Part shown: piece after piece, positions 1-9,829 of the stretch
Position numbering within the stretch: position 1 is the first letter of the stretch
Layout of the letters: each line of letters opens with the position of its first letter
Source of the DNA: an uncultured Clostridia bacterium
Lineage (GTDB): Bacteria; Bacillota; Clostridia; Oscillospirales; CAG-272
Reading direction: 5' to 3'
Length of the DNA stretch: 58,771 nucleotides
Assembly (NCBI GenBank): GCA_944384585.1
Contig: CALWTY010000007.1
Coordinates: 1 to 58,771 of the forward strand
Made by a program: the position numbers and the translations under genes
The notes under the pieces: generated by a model
What the model saw: only the letters and a program-made list of their open reading frames with translations
Databases searched by the model: none
What the model was told of the DNA's origin: nothing

Positions 1-49
1 GGATATGCCAAATATTGACCGAGATAACGTCAAGCGTCTGAACGTCCAT
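1..49 (-). CDS. atpF: ATP synthase F0 subunit b, 5' end only
   Basis: Only the first 16 codons lie in the window; the gene runs off the left edge. The N-terminus reads MDVQTLDVISVNIWHI, which fits the start of F0 subunit b, the membrane-anchored peripheral stalk. An AAAGGA ribosome site lies about 11 bases upstream. It follows atpE by 37 bases in the same orientation, the usual atpB-atpE-atpF order. The rest of the atp operon presumably continues outside the window. Confidence 0.75.
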   Translation of the reverse strand, partial: MDVQTLDVISVNIWHI

Positions 50-86
50 GGTTGCCTCATTCCTTTCGGTGCGGCGACGGCCGCGA

Positions 87-371
<285 letters not shown>

Positions 372-414
372 TTAGTTCCTCCGATACTTAGGTTTTGATA
401 TCAGTACGTAGGGC

Positions 415-1311
415 TTATTTTGCGCTTACGCGAGCTTTTGTTATTTTACGCCGACGCTGCTCCCATGCCTCCTCCGGGAAGCCGTTTGAGATATAGAGCA
501 TGGTCAGCATGGCAAAGATAAAGGCCTGAAGACAGGAGCTGAAAAGGTCGAAATATAAAGACAGGACGGCGGGAATGCCGATCCTGAACAGCGGGAATTC
601 CCCGAGAAGACCGGGCAGCCATCCGAGAAGCAGGGAGGATATTTTGGTCAAGCCGACGGCAAGAAGGGAGGAGATCACCACCCCGGACAGGACGTTTCCG
701 TAATGTCGGAAAGCCATGGAGACCGGCGATGCAATTTCGCTGATGACATTGAAGGGCGCAAAAACGGGGATCGGCTCCGCAAAGCCCTTCAGATAATTGA
801 GAGCCCCCCCCTTGAGCTTGTAGTGGGTGATCAGAATGAAGACAAGGATCGCCCATCCCGCGACGATATTGAGATCGGAGGTGGGAGGGAAGAGTCCGAG
901 GAGGCTTGAGAGGCTGGAGAGGGCGGAAAGACCCATGATCGCCGCCGCAAAGGGGGCAAACCCCGCAAAGCGCTCTCCCATGTTGGAAGTCACAAAGCTT
1001 TTCATCTTCACGACGATCCATTCCGCCGCAAGCTGACGCTTCAGGCGAGGCGTTGTGCCGATCCCGTGGGTCAGGAAGAGACAGAGGGAAAAAAGCGCGA
1101 TGATCACACAAAGGGAGGTGATCTGTGCCTCCGTGATATAAAGCGGCTGCAGCGGCATCCCGATGGTGAAGTAGATCTGCGCGCCGGTAACGCTGATGCC
1201 CTCGACGGCAGGCTTGGTCAGAATATTCAGTACAATCGCACCGAGGAAGGGAAGGATCATCAGCGCAATCAGCAGGGCGTCGACGATCCGAAAGGCAAGC
1301 TTACTCTTCAT
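415..1311 (-). CDS. atpB: ATP synthase F0 subunit a
   Basis: A 298-residue polytopic membrane protein forming the ion half-channels of the F0 motor. The essential arginine lies in the FRHYGNVLSG segment, matching the RLFGN motif of other a-subunits. The MKSKLAF start was chosen because GGAGGAGG sits just upstream; longer readings have no ribosome site and overlap the preceding gene further. It is somewhat longer than the usual 220-270 residues. The start overlaps the end of the atpI-like gene by 11 bases, which suggests translational coupling; atpE follows. Confidence 0.93.
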   Translation of the reverse strand: MKSKLAFRIVDALLIALMILPFLGAIVLNILTKPAVEGISVTGAQIYFTIGMPLQPLYITEAQITSLCVIIALFSLCLFLTHGIGTTPRLKRQLAAEWIVVKMKSFVTSNMGERFAGFAPFAAAIMGLSALSSLSSLLGLFPPTSDLNIVAGWAILVFILITHYKLKGGALNYLKGFAEPIPVFAPFNVISEIASPVSMAFRHYGNVLSGVVISSLLAVGLTKISSLLLGWLPGLLGEFPLFRIGIPAVLSLYFDLFSSCLQAFIFAMLTMLYISNGFPEEAWEQRRRKITKARVSAK

Positions 1312-1735
1312 GCCGTTCCTCCTCCGGTTGCGTGACCGTCCCCTCCGAACCGCCCTTGATTGAATCGCGGATACCGCGGACGAACATGATAATGCGGGGA
1401 AAGAAGAGAGGGATGAACAGCGCAAGCTTATCCAGCTTCGGGAAGGCAAGGCAGAGAATGATGATCACGGCGATCAGAAGAAGCCGCAGCATCTGGGAGG
1501 ACCGGATCAGCCTGACCTTTTGCTTGTCATCCTCGATCGTCACTGCTCTCTGAACGGTCAGCCCCATCAGAAAGAAATTCAGAACCGAAAGTCCGCCGCT
1601 GATTAATGCGGCAGCCAGCACGTTCAGGGTGAGCCGACGGCAGAGCAGATAAATCAGCAGCATGACAACGCAGAAAATCCCCTCACCGAGGGCCAGGATT
1701 CCTGTTTCCTTCTTTACCACCGGGTTTATTTTCAT
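1301..1735 (-). CDS. ATP synthase subunit I-like membrane protein
   Basis: A 144-residue protein with about four hydrophobic segments and a charged C-terminal tail. It is the first gene of the atp operon, where AtpI-type c-ring assembly or cation-transport proteins usually sit. The start MKINPVVKKE was chosen because the promoter at 1893-1921 puts the transcript start near 1886, which excludes an in-frame start further upstream. Sequence similarity to AtpI is weak by eye, so the name rests on position and topology. Confidence 0.65.
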   Translation of the reverse strand: MKINPVVKKETGILALGEGIFCVVMLLIYLLCRRLTLNVLAAALISGGLSVLNFFLMGLTVQRAVTIEDDKQKVRLIRSSQMLRLLLIAVIIILCLAFPKLDKLALFIPLFFPRIIMFVRGIRDSIKGGSEGTVTQPEEERHEE

Positions 1736-1892
1736 AGAACCTACCCCTCCCGTTTCCGTTTCCGCCGGACGATGCGGCTGCACGGCATCTTTCCGGGATC
1801 TGTGCCAAATCCTGCGCGTCCGAAATACAAAAGAACCGCCGATCGGAGGAACGCACGCCTCGTTTCGGGACGATATACAACCTTTAATTTCT

Positions 1893-1921
1893 ATTGTACA
1901 ACACCCTGCAGCTTTTGTCAA
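1893..1921 (-). promoter_or_regulatory. SigA-type promoter of the atp operon
   Basis: On the minus strand TTGACA and TACAAT are separated by exactly 17 bases. It points into the atpI-like/atpB/atpE/atpF operon and leaves a 5' leader of roughly 150 bases. Confidence 0.85.
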
Positions 1922-1984
1922 TAGATTTTTTCATCAAATCAAATGAACTTGTCATTCCGGGAGTGGGAGGCTTTTGCCCGAAGA

Positions 1985-2015
1985 CAAAGAAAACGCCTCC
2001 CTTTGCGGGAAGCGT
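1985..2015 (-). terminator. Rho-independent terminator
   Basis: On the minus strand ACGCTTCCC and GGGAGGCGT form a hairpin with a 5-base loop and one mismatch, followed by TTTCTTT. It ends the zinc-ribbon protein gene. Confidence 0.7.
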
Positions 2016-2073
2016 CTGACAGATTCACGGAGCTGCGGAAGCTGTCATTTAATTCAAAACGGCGGCGTATTCA

Positions 2074-2499
2074 TCATACCTTGACGTCAAAGCTCTTGCC
2101 GCACCGGGGGCAGGCGGCGCGATGCTTGCCCTTGATCTTTTTCAGACGGAGAACCGCCTTGCAATAGGGGCATTTCCGATAAACATGAGTCTTCCGATCG
2201 CGGAACCGGTTCTTCAGCAGGCGGAGATTTGACTTGAGGGGGGCGGTGATCGCCTTGTATTTTTCATTTTCGTTCCGACGACGGTAAATGCTTCTGGAAA
2301 ACATCCGCCAGATCGCGTAGACCGCCAGCAGCGTCAGAAGCAGCCGGAGGATGAGAACGGCGATGCTGTTGAGAAACAGGTCAATCACGGAGATGACAAT
2401 CAGAAGGAAAATGTATGCCCAGACAAGGAACTTCCCGAACTCGTCGACTCCGTACCGACCGCTCATGAATCTGATAAACTTATTTCTGAAATTACCCAT
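2074..2499 (-). CDS. Membrane protein with C-terminal zinc ribbon
   Basis: A 141-residue protein of unknown function. Two adjacent hydrophobic segments (about residues 21-67) are followed by a basic linker. The C-terminus has two CPxC pairs (CPYC and CPRC) about 18 residues apart, a typical zinc ribbon. An AGAGAGGG ribosome site precedes the ATG. It is a single-gene unit facing away from the ABC transporter, with its own terminator. Similar small membrane zinc-ribbon proteins are common in Clostridia, but I know of no assigned role. Confidence 0.75.
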   Translation of the reverse strand: MGNFRNKFIRFMSGRYGVDEFGKFLVWAYIFLLIVISVIDLFLNSIAVLILRLLLTLLAVYAIWRMFSRSIYRRRNENEKYKAITAPLKSNLRLLKNRFRDRKTHVYRKCPYCKAVLRLKKIKGKHRAACPRCGKSFDVKV

Positions 2500-2750
2500 A
2501 TAAGCCCTCTCTCTGTAACCTACTACTATGATACACGCTTTTTATGAACGAAAATAATCGAAAAAATATCAATTCGGTAAATTCATACGCAAATTCCCGT
2601 CGGAACATGACTCACCGGATAAGACTTTTGCGCACGAAGGACGACAAAACCGAAACTTTATAAAAATGAAAAAATTATCTGCAATAAATTTCATACACAG
2701 TTAATATTTTGTGAGTAGGATAATGCAGGAAATATTTTGTTAAAGGAACG

Positions 2751-5702
2751 ATGAAATTGCTGAAACTCAAGGGGATCAAAAAATCCTATCAGACCGGCTC
2801 GCAGACCGTCGATGCGCTCAGAGGCATCGATCTTGAATTCAGAAAGAGCGAGTTTGTCTCGGTGCTCGGACCGTCGGGCTGCGGCAAAACCACGCTGCTG
2901 AATATTATCGGCGGCCTTGACCATTACACCGACGGCGATCTTATCATCAAGGGGAAATCGACCGAACGATACAGCGATCGTGAATGGGACGCCTACCGCA
3001 ATCACTCGGTGGGCTTCGTCTTCCAGAACTACAATCTGATCCCGCACCAGTCGGTTCTTGCCAACGTCGAGCTGGCACTGACCCTCTCCGGCGTCCGGAA
3101 AAAGGAGCGCCGCCGCCGCGCAAGACAGGCGCTTGAGCGGGTGGGGCTCGGCGATCAGATGATGAAGAAGCCCAATCAGATGTCAGGCGGACAGATGCAG
3201 CGTGTGGCGATAGCCCGCGCCATCGTCAACGACCCCGAGATTCTGCTGGCGGACGAGCCGACCGGCGCGCTTGATTCCGAGACCAGCATTCAGGTCATGG
3301 AGATTCTGAAGGAGATTGCGCGCGATCGCCTGGTCATCATGGTCACCCACAACCCCGAGCTGGCGGAGAAATACTCCACCCGCATCATCCGGCTGATGGA
3401 CGGAAAGATGATCGGAGACAGCGCGCCCTATACCGCCGCAGATAAGGCGTTTGAATACAATCTCAAAAAGAATAAATCCATGTCCTTCCTGACGGCGCTC
3501 GGTCTTTCGATCAACAACCTCCTCACGAAGAAGGGAAGAACGATCATGACCTGCTTCGCAGGCTCGATCGGAATTATCGGTATCGCCCTGATCCTTGCCG
3601 TCTCAAACGGCGTCAATTCCTTTATCGACAAGGTACAGGAGGACACCCTCTCCAAGTATCCTCTGACCATCGAAGCGGAGCAGGTGGACATGGCCCTGAT
3701 GCTGGAGGCAATGGCGGGCAGCGGGGAGCAAAGCACCGCCGATCGCGATCCCGATAGGGTCTATTCGGGAGATATGATCTTTAAAATGGTCAATATGATG
3801 ACCTCCGTCCCGACCAGCAAGAACAACATCACCGATTTCAAAAAATATCTTGACGGCAGTGACAAATTCCACGAATATGCCTCCGCCATCAAATATTCCT
3901 ATAACGTCCCGATGAATTTTTACGTCAAAAACGGCGAGGGGGATATCCTGAAAGCCGATTCCGAGACGGTGATCACCGATATGTACGAGGCGATTGGGGT
4001 GACGGTCGGGGACAATTCCGCCTCCGGCGCCATGGTGGAATCCTATGCCTCCTTCATCAAGGTCTGGGAGGAAATGCTGCCCGGCGAAAACGGGGAGCTG
4101 ATCAACCCGACTCTGATGGAGCAGTACGACGTCGTCTACGGCAGATGGCCGCAGAGCAGCAACGAGGTCGTGCTGGTTCTCAACGAACGCAACGAGGTCA
4201 GCGATTTCGTTCTCTACGCCCTCGGTCTGAAGTCCTCCTCCGAGTTCTCCGAGCTGATCCGTGCCGCCATGGCGGGAGAGGAGCTGGAGCATACCGAGCA
4301 GAGCTGGACATATGAAGAGATCTGCGATATGACCCTGCATATGATCCTCGCCGCCGACTGCTGGCAGAAGCAGGCCGACGGGAGCTATGTCAACGTCGCT
4401 GAGAACGAAACCGGCCTGAACTATCTCTTTAACGACGATTCCAAATATACCGAGATCAGGATTTCCGGCATCATCCGCCCCAACGAAAACGCGCTCTTTA
4501 CCATGATCGGCGGTTCGCTCGGATATACCACCGCGCTGACCGAGCATATCATCAGCGAGACAGCCGACCGTGAGATCGTAAAGGCGCAGCTTTCCTCCGA
4601 TACCGTCGACGTCTTTACCGGCCTCCCCTTCCGCTCCTCCGTTAAAGAGCCCGACAGAGCAGAAAAGATCCGTCTCGTGAAGGAGTATTTCGCGGGTCTT
4701 GATACCGAAGGGAAGGCGGCACTCTACACCAAGATCCTCTGCGTTCCCTCCGAGGAGTATCTGAAGGTTGCGGTAGAGGAGTACATGGCGGGAATGGACA
4801 AAGGCAAAATGATCGAGGTGCTGGTCGGCGCCTACGCGCAGAATATGGGGACGACCGATCTTGATTCCATCCGCGCCTACTTCGAAAAAATGTCGGAGGA
4901 GGATTTGGCGAAGCTCTTCCGCGAGCAAGCCGCCGCCATGATCACCGAGCAGTATGCCGCCGGTATCCGCGCGCAGCTCTCCGGTATGACCGACGAACAG
5001 ATTGCCGCGCTTTTTGACGCCGCTTCCTTTACCGACGAGCAGTACGAGTCCTTCTACAGTCTTTATCTGCCCGTAGCCGTCTCCGACGCGACCTATGAGG
5101 ACAATATCAAGAAGCTCGGCTACGTCGATATCGACAGCCCCTCCGGCATCGTGATCTACGCGGCGACCTTCAATGACAAGAATATGATCAGCGACCTGAT
5201 CGAGGAATACAATCGCGGCGTTGACGATGAGAACAAGATCAAGGTGACCGATTATATCGAGCTGCTCATGTCCTCCGTCTCCACGGTGATCAATGCCATT
5301 TCCTACGTTCTGATCGCCTTTGTCGGCATCTCCCTCGTCGTCTCCTCCATTATGATCGGCGTTATTACCAATATTTCGGTGCTGGAGAGGACGAAGGAAA
5401 TCGGAATTCTCCGCGCCGTCGGCGCTTCCAGATCGGACATCGCCCACGTCTTCAACGCCGAGACCTTCACAATCGGCCTTCTGTCCGGCCTGTTCGGGAT
5501 CGGCATCACGCTGCTGATGATCATTCCGATCAACCTGCTGCTGCATCATTTCACCGGCATCCCGTATCTCAACGCTCAGCTTCCCGTCGCGGGCGCGATT
5601 ATTCTGGTTCTGCTCAGTATGCTCCTGACGATCATCGCGGGTGTGATTCCTTCCCGCTCTGCGTCAAAGAAAGACCCCGTCGTCGCACTCAGAAGCGAAT
5701 AA
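2751..5702 (+). CDS. MacB/FtsX-type ABC transporter, fused ATPase and permease
   Basis: A 983-residue fusion. The N-terminal ATPase has Walker A GPSGCGKT (residues 40-47), signature [14 protein letters not shown] and Walker [14 protein letters not shown] first membrane helix near residue 265 is followed by about 550 residues of extracytoplasmic domain. Three membrane helices near residues 850-975 form the FtsX-like module. MacB-family proteins couple cytoplasmic ATP hydrolysis to movements of the outer domain and act in export of peptides or lipoproteins, or in antimicrobial-peptide resistance. The very large outer domain, with many short EEYxA/SGMTDEQ-like helical motifs, is unusual; the substrate cannot be told. 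AAAGGA lies just before the ATG, and a strong terminator follows. Confidence 0.9.
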   Translation: MKLLKLKGIKKSYQTGSQTVDALRGIDLEFRKSEFVSVLGPSGCGKTTLLNIIGGLDHYTDGDLIIKGKSTERYSDREWDAYRNHSVGFVFQNYNLIPHQSVLANVELALTLSGVRKKERRRRARQALERVGLGDQMMKKPNQMSGGQMQRVAIARAIVNDPEILLADEPTGALDSETSIQVMEILKEIARDRLVIMVTHNPELAEKYSTRIIRLMDGKMIGDSAPYTAADKAFEYNLKKNKSMSFLTALGLSINNLLTKKGRTIMTCFAGSIGIIGIALILAVSNGVNSFIDKVQEDTLSKYPLTIEAEQVDMALMLEAMAGSGEQSTADRDPDRVYSGDMIFKMVNMMTSVPTSKNNITDFKKYLDGSDKFHEYASAIKYSYNVPMNFYVKNGEGDILKADSETVITDMYEAIGVTVGDNSASGAMVESYASFIKVWEEMLPGENGELINPTLMEQYDVVYGRWPQSSNEVVLVLNERNEVSDFVLYALGLKSSSEFSELIRAAMAGEELEHTEQSWTYEEICDMTLHMILAADCWQKQADGSYVNVAENETGLNYLFNDDSKYTEIRISGIIRPNENALFTMIGGSLGYTTALTEHIISETADREIVKAQLSSDTVDVFTGLPFRSSVKEPDRAEKIRLVKEYFAGLDTEGKAALYTKILCVPSEEYLKVAVEEYMAGMDKGKMIEVLVGAYAQNMGTTDLDSIRAYFEKMSEEDLAKLFREQAAAMITEQYAAGIRAQLSGMTDEQIAALFDAASFTDEQYESFYSLYLPVAVSDATYEDNIKKLGYVDIDSPSGIVIYAATFNDKNMISDLIEEYNRGVDDENKIKVTDYIELLMSSVSTVINAISYVLIAFVGISLVVSSIMIGVITNISVLERTKEIGILRAVGASRSDIAHVFNAETFTIGLLSGLFGIGITLLMIIPINLLLHHFTGIPYLNAQLPVAGAIILVLLSMLLTIIAGVIPSRSASKKDPVVALRSE

Positions 5703-5710
5703 ACTCCCAA

Positions 5711-5740
5711 ATGACCGCTGCCCCGCAGCGGTCATTTTCC
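5711..5740 (+). terminator. Rho-independent terminator
   Basis: AATGACCGCTGC and GCAGCGGTCATT form a perfect 12-bp stem with a 3-base loop and a short T-run. It ends the ABC transporter transcript. The following bases up to 5917 hold no gene; they contain a short direct repeat, GGACGGCGAAG, at 5822 and 5847. Confidence 0.9.
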
Positions 5741-5917
5741 CTGTCGGGGAAGTCCGGGCAGTCATCGGCGGAGGGGGCTCCCCGCGCTCCGATTCCGGGC
5801 GGGGAGGAAAGCGGTCCTCAAGGACGGCGAAGACAGCGATCCTCCCGGACGGCGAAGGATTTTGTGTTCTATCTTTTAAATTTTCTCGTGTAAATCGTGA
5901 AGCAAAAGTCCCCCTTA

Positions 5918-5947
5918 TTGACAACGAAGGCGAATTTGTGGTATAAT
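5918..5947 (+). promoter_or_regulatory. SigA-type promoter
   Basis: TTGACA and a perfect TATAAT are separated by 18 bases. It drives the Gfo/Idh gene at 6035 and perhaps the coaE run behind it. Confidence 0.8.
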
Positions 5948-6034
5948 TGCCATAAATGTATATCCCGTTATTTTCCTGCGATTGCGGGTATATCGGACGG
6001 CTTCTCCGTCTATATATGGAAAAGGGGAGAGATC

Positions 6035-7159
6035 ATGAGGATCGGTCTGATCGGCTTCGGTTCAATGGGAAAAACACATGCCTATGCGGTGCGTAACCTC
6101 GCCTGCTTCTTTGAGCCGGACGGAATCGACGCTGAAATTGCCGCCGTCTGCACGGCGCATCCCGAAACGGCTGCCGCCGCTGCCGCGCGATACGGCTTTG
6201 AAAGAGCCGTCACCGACGAAGATACGCTGATTGAGGCACCGGATCTCGATATCATCGATATTTGCACGCCCAATACGCTGCACTATCGTACCGCCAGAAA
6301 GGCCATTCTCGCCGGCAAGCACATCTATTGCGAAAAACCGCTGTCCGTCACGGCGGCGGAGGCCGACGAGCTTGCTGCGCTGGCGGCGGAACGGGGCGTG
6401 ACGGCACAGGTGGTCTTCAATTATCGCTTTATGGGAGGCGTGCAGAGGGCAAGGGAGCTGATCGACTCCGGTCGGATCGGAAGGATCGTCTCCTTCCGCT
6501 GCGCCTATCTTCATGCAAGCTGCACCGACCCCGCAAAGCCCGCGGGCTGGAAGCAGAGCAAAAGCATCTGCGGCGGAGGCGTGCTGTTCGATCTCGGTTC
6601 TCATGTCATCGACCTGATCCGATACCTGTGCGGCGATTTTGCCGAGATTTCCGGTCGGTCTCAGATTGCACACCCCCTCCGCCTCGGGATCGACGGGAAG
6701 CCCTGGCAAACCGATGCGGACGAGGCGTTTTATATGACGGCGCTTCTGAAAAACGGCGCGGTCGGCACGCTTGAGGCCAATAAGCTGGCGCTCGGCACGA
6801 ACGACGACCTCGGCTTCACGATTTACGGCGACCGCGGCGCTCTCCGATATTCCCTGATGCAGCCGAATTATCTCGGATTTTACGATGGGACCAAAGAGGG
6901 CGGCGATCTCGGCGGCGAAAGAGGCTTCACCATGATCGAGTGCGTCGGACGTTTCCCCAAGCCCGCCGGCGTTTTCCCGGGCGTCAAAGCTCCGACCGGG
7001 TGGCTGATGGGACACGTCCTGTCGATGCACGCATTCCTCTCGGCGGTGAAAAACAAAACCCCGGCCTCCCCCTCCTTTGAAGACGGCGCGTATGTACAGC
7101 GCGTGATGGAAAAGGCCGGTATCTCCTCCGAAAACGGAGGAAGAATCGAACGGCTCTGA
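6035..7159 (+). CDS. Gfo/Idh/MocA-family oxidoreductase
   Basis: A 374-residue NAD(P)-dependent oxidoreductase. The Rossmann motif GFGSMG lies at the N-terminus. The EKPL motif of the family (HIYCEKPLSV) is near residue 100, and a conserved GGGVLFDLGSHVIDL segment lies in the substrate domain. Family members oxidise or reduce sugars, inositols and similar polyols; the substrate cannot be inferred here. The start was set at MRIGLIG because AAAGGGGAG sits seven bases upstream and family members begin there. It is followed after 61 bases by coaE. Confidence 0.88.
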   Translation: MRIGLIGFGSMGKTHAYAVRNLACFFEPDGIDAEIAAVCTAHPETAAAAAARYGFERAVTDEDTLIEAPDLDIIDICTPNTLHYRTARKAILAGKHIYCEKPLSVTAAEADELAALAAERGVTAQVVFNYRFMGGVQRARELIDSGRIGRIVSFRCAYLHASCTDPAKPAGWKQSKSICGGGVLFDLGSHVIDLIRYLCGDFAEISGRSQIAHPLRLGIDGKPWQTDADEAFYMTALLKNGAVGTLEANKLALGTNDDLGFTIYGDRGALRYSLMQPNYLGFYDGTKEGGDLGGERGFTMIECVGRFPKPAGVFPGVKAPTGWLMGHVLSMHAFLSAVKNKTPASPSFEDGAYVQRVMEKAGISSENGGRIERL

Positions 7160-7220
7160 TCTGAATCGGACATTTCCGACCGGCAGCGGAATGATTCTGC
7201 CGGAGATTCCGGTGGTGTGT

Positions 7221-7835
7221 ATGCTAACAGTTGGACTTACGGGAAGCACGGGAAGCGGAAAAGGATATGTTTCCGGCATATTCAAGGAATCCGGCATTCC
7301 CTGCCTGGACACCGATCAGGTGTGCAGGGACGTATATCGGAAGGGAGAGGCCTGCTACGACGACCTTGTCTCCTACTTCGGGGAATCGATCCTCAACGCA
7401 GAGGGGGAAATCGATCGCAAGGCGCTCCTCGACGCCGCCTTTCCCGACAGGGAAAAGTACGAAAAACTCAATTCCATCGCGTTTTTCCATATCATGAAGA
7501 TTACACGCAGATGGATCGCGGAGCGGGAAAAGGAGGGCGTCCCGATCGCGGTAATCGATGCGCCGATGCTCTTTGAGAGCGGCTTTGACAAGCTCTGCGG
7601 CAAGGTCGTGTCGGTTGTGGCGGATCGCGCGACCCAGATCTCCCGCGTGATGAGACGCGACGGCATTTCGGAGGAGGTTGCGATAAGCCGCCTCCAGAAG
7701 CAGAAATCAAACGCATATTACGAATCGAAATCCGACTATGTCCTCGATAATTCCGCCGCCAACGAGGGGAATATCTGGACCGATACCCGCCGGTTGGTCG
7801 GAACGCTGCGGAGAATCTCCGCAGACAAGCGCTGA
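7221..7835 (+). CDS. coaE: Dephospho-CoA kinase
   Basis: Phosphorylates dephospho-CoA in the last step of coenzyme A synthesis, in the cytoplasm. The P-loop GLTGSTGSGKG is at the N-terminus, DTDQVCRDVY follows, and the conserved DAPMLFESG segment is near residue 115. The length of 204 residues is normal. The start at MLTVGLTG is taken from the family; an ATG 30 bases upstream is possible, and neither has a strong ribosome site. Its TGA stop overlaps the apparent CTG start of the lytic transglycosylase. Confidence 0.93.
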   Translation: MLTVGLTGSTGSGKGYVSGIFKESGIPCLDTDQVCRDVYRKGEACYDDLVSYFGESILNAEGEIDRKALLDAAFPDREKYEKLNSIAFFHIMKITRRWIAEREKEGVPIAVIDAPMLFESGFDKLCGKVVSVVADRATQISRVMRRDGISEEVAISRLQKQKSNAYYESKSDYVLDNSAANEGNIWTDTRRLVGTLRRISADKR

Positions 7836-8416
7836 CGGCGGAGGCGGGACGTTCAAAACGGGAAAGGCGCCTCGGGCTGCTTCCGGCCGCCCTGCTGCTC
7901 CTGGCAGCCTGCGTCGGCACGACGACAGTCTTTCGTCTTATTGACAGACGGCTTCACCCGATCCGCTATGCGGAATATGTCGGGTATTATGCGGCGCAGT
8001 TCCGCGTTCCTCCCGAGATCGTCTATGCGGTGATCCTGACGGAAAGCCGCTTTGATCCCGACGCCGTTTCGCGGGCGGGCGCGCAGGGGCTGATGCAGCT
8101 GATGCCGCAGACCTATGCACGGACGGCGGAGGAACTGGGGATCCCGCCCGACGCGCAGGCGGTCTTTCGGCCCGATGTCAACATCCGGTGCGGGGTCTGT
8201 CTGCTCTCCCGTCTCTACGGCAAGTACCGCTGCTGGGACACGGTCTATGCCGCCTACAACGCAGGAGAGAATGCCGTCGACCGATGGCTTGCCGACGAGC
8301 GATATTCCGCCGGCGGCCGGCTTTCCTCCATTCCCTACCGGGAAACCGCGGGATATGTGAAAAAGGTGCGGAGCGCGGCTGAATCCTATAAAAAATTATA
8401 CGGCTTTTCGCCGTAG
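7832..8416 (+). CDS. SLT-domain lytic transglycosylase, apparent CTG start
   Basis: Cleaves peptidoglycan glycan strands at the cell surface. The SLT domain is complete: catalytic Glu in TESRFDPDAVS, then GAQGLMQLMPQT, and AAYNAGENAV near the C-terminus. The frame is open from an in-frame stop at 7748 and contains no ATG, GTG or TTG before 8030, which is already inside the SLT fold. From CTG at 7832 the protein is 194 residues with an Arg/Lys-rich N-terminus followed by the hydrophobic LGLLPAALLLLAACVG, a convincing signal anchor. CTGA overlaps the coaE stop, which suggests coupling. The start codon is inferred; the domain is not in doubt. Confidence 0.85.
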   Translation: MTAEAGRSKRERRLGLLPAALLLLAACVGTTTVFRLIDRRLHPIRYAEYVGYYAAQFRVPPEIVYAVILTESRFDPDAVSRAGAQGLMQLMPQTYARTAEELGIPPDAQAVFRPDVNIRCGVCLLSRLYGKYRCWDTVYAAYNAGENAVDRWLADERYSAGGRLSSIPYRETAGYVKKVRSAAESYKKLYGFSP

Positions 8417-8443
8417 GGAAGTAACAGAAAAAGGAGAAACATC

Positions 8444-9829
8444 ATGAATGCCAAGGAACTGAAAGAACAACTTGAATACAAGAACAAGAGCGCATTTGAA
8501 TCGATTTCCGAGGACGAGCTGGAGCGCTCCTTTGCCTATGCCGAAAGCTATAAGCTCTTTCTCGACAGCAGTAAAACCGAGCGGGAGGCGGTGCGCTACG
8601 CCGTGGAAATGGCGGAGCGGAATGGTTATGCCGAATACCGGCTCGGTGACGAGCTGTCGGAGGGCGGCAAATATTACTACAATAACCGCGGCAAGCAGCT
8701 GATCCTCTTTCGGATCGGGGAAGAGCCGCTGGAAAAGGGCGCTTATATCATGGCTGCCCACATCGATTCCCCCCGCCTCGACCTGAAGCAGAATCCTCTC
8801 TACGAGGACAGCGGCTTCGGCCTCTTCAAGACACACTATTACGGCGGTATCAAGAAATATCAGTGGACGACCGTTCCGCTTGCCCTTCACGGCGTTGTGA
8901 TCCGGGACAACGGAAGCCGCGTGGATATCTGCATCGGAGAAGAGGAGGATGAGCCGATCTTCTACATCTCGGATCTTCTCCCTCATCTTGCAAAGGATCA
9001 GATGACAAAGTCCCTGGCGGAGGGCATCACCGGAGAAGGACTGAATATCATCGTCGGCTCTGAGCCCTACCGCGAGGAGGAGACCTCCGGCGCGATCAAG
9101 CTCAATCTTCTCCGGATCCTGAACGAAAAGTACGGAATGCGGGAGGAGGATTTCATCTCGGCGGAGCTGACCGCCGTCCCTGCCATGCGCGCAAGAGATA
9201 TCGGACTTGACCGTTCGCTGATCGCCGGCTACGGGCATGACGACCGCGTTTGTGCCTATTCCGAGATCACGGCGCTCTTCGATACCGAAAACACCACCAA
9301 GACCGTATTTGCGGTGCTGGCGGATAAGGAGGAGATCGGAAGCGACGGCGTGACGGGAATGCAGAGCGAGATCTTCGGCGATATTCTCTGGGAGGTCTGC
9401 GAGGCCAAGAACGCCAATTACCGTGTCGTCAAGGCGAACTCCAAATGCCTTTCCGCCGACGTGAACGCCGCATTCGATCCGAATTATCCTGAGGTTCTGG
9501 AGAAGAGAAACGCCTCGTATGCCAACTGCGGCGTCGTTCTCTCGAAATTCACCGGTTCCCGCGGCAAGAGCGGCACCTCTGACGCCACATCGGAGTTTAC
9601 CGCCTATGTCCGCAATCTTCTCAATAAAAACGGCGTCGTCTGGCAGATGGCGGAGCTCGGCAAGGTCGATCAGGGCGGCGGCGGAACCGTTGCCAAGTTC
9701 CTTGCCAATATGAACATCGATACCATCGACGTCGGAGTGCCGGTCATCTCGATGCACGCCCCTTATGAAGCGATTTCCAAGCTCGATCTCTATATGACCT
9801 ACAGAGCCTTCTGCGCCTTTATCGCATGA
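8444..9829 (+). CDS. M18-family aminopeptidase
   Basis: A 461-residue cytoplasmic zinc aminopeptidase that releases N-terminal residues from peptides. Metal-site segments visible are AAHIDSPRLDLK, DKEEIGSDG, SADVNAAFDPNY and SMHAPYEAISKLDL. AAAGGAG lies 9 bases before the ATG, and the length fits M18 enzymes (about 430-470). It lies 27 bases behind the transglycosylase, and its stop overlaps the prfA start (ATGA), so it probably belongs to one transcript with coaE and prfA. Confidence 0.92.
   Translation: MNAKELKEQLEYKNKSAFESISEDELERSFAYAESYKLFLDSSKTEREAVRYAVEMAERNGYAEYRLGDELSEGGKYYYNNRGKQLILFRIGEEPLEKGAYIMAAHIDSPRLDLKQNPLYEDSGFGLFKTHYYGGIKKYQWTTVPLALHGVVIRDNGSRVDICIGEEEDEPIFYISDLLPHLAKDQMTKSLAEGITGEGLNIIVGSEPYREEETSGAIKLNLLRILNEKYGMREEDFISAELTAVPAMRARDIGLDRSLIAGYGHDDRVCAYSEITALFDTENTTKTVFAVLADKEEIGSDGVTGMQSEIFGDILWEVCEAKNANYRVVKANSKCLSADVNAAFDPNYPEVLEKRNASYANCGVVLSKFTGSRGKSGTSDATSEFTAYVRNLLNKNGVVWQMAELGKVDQGGGGTVAKFLANMNIDTIDVGVPVISMHAPYEAISKLDLYMTYRAFCAFIA

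Noticed and set aside
3603..5549. 648-codon open frame antisense to the ABC transporter
   Set aside because: It mirrors the codon bias of the real gene, has no ribosome site and no recognisable domain; the sense frame has clear ABC motifs.
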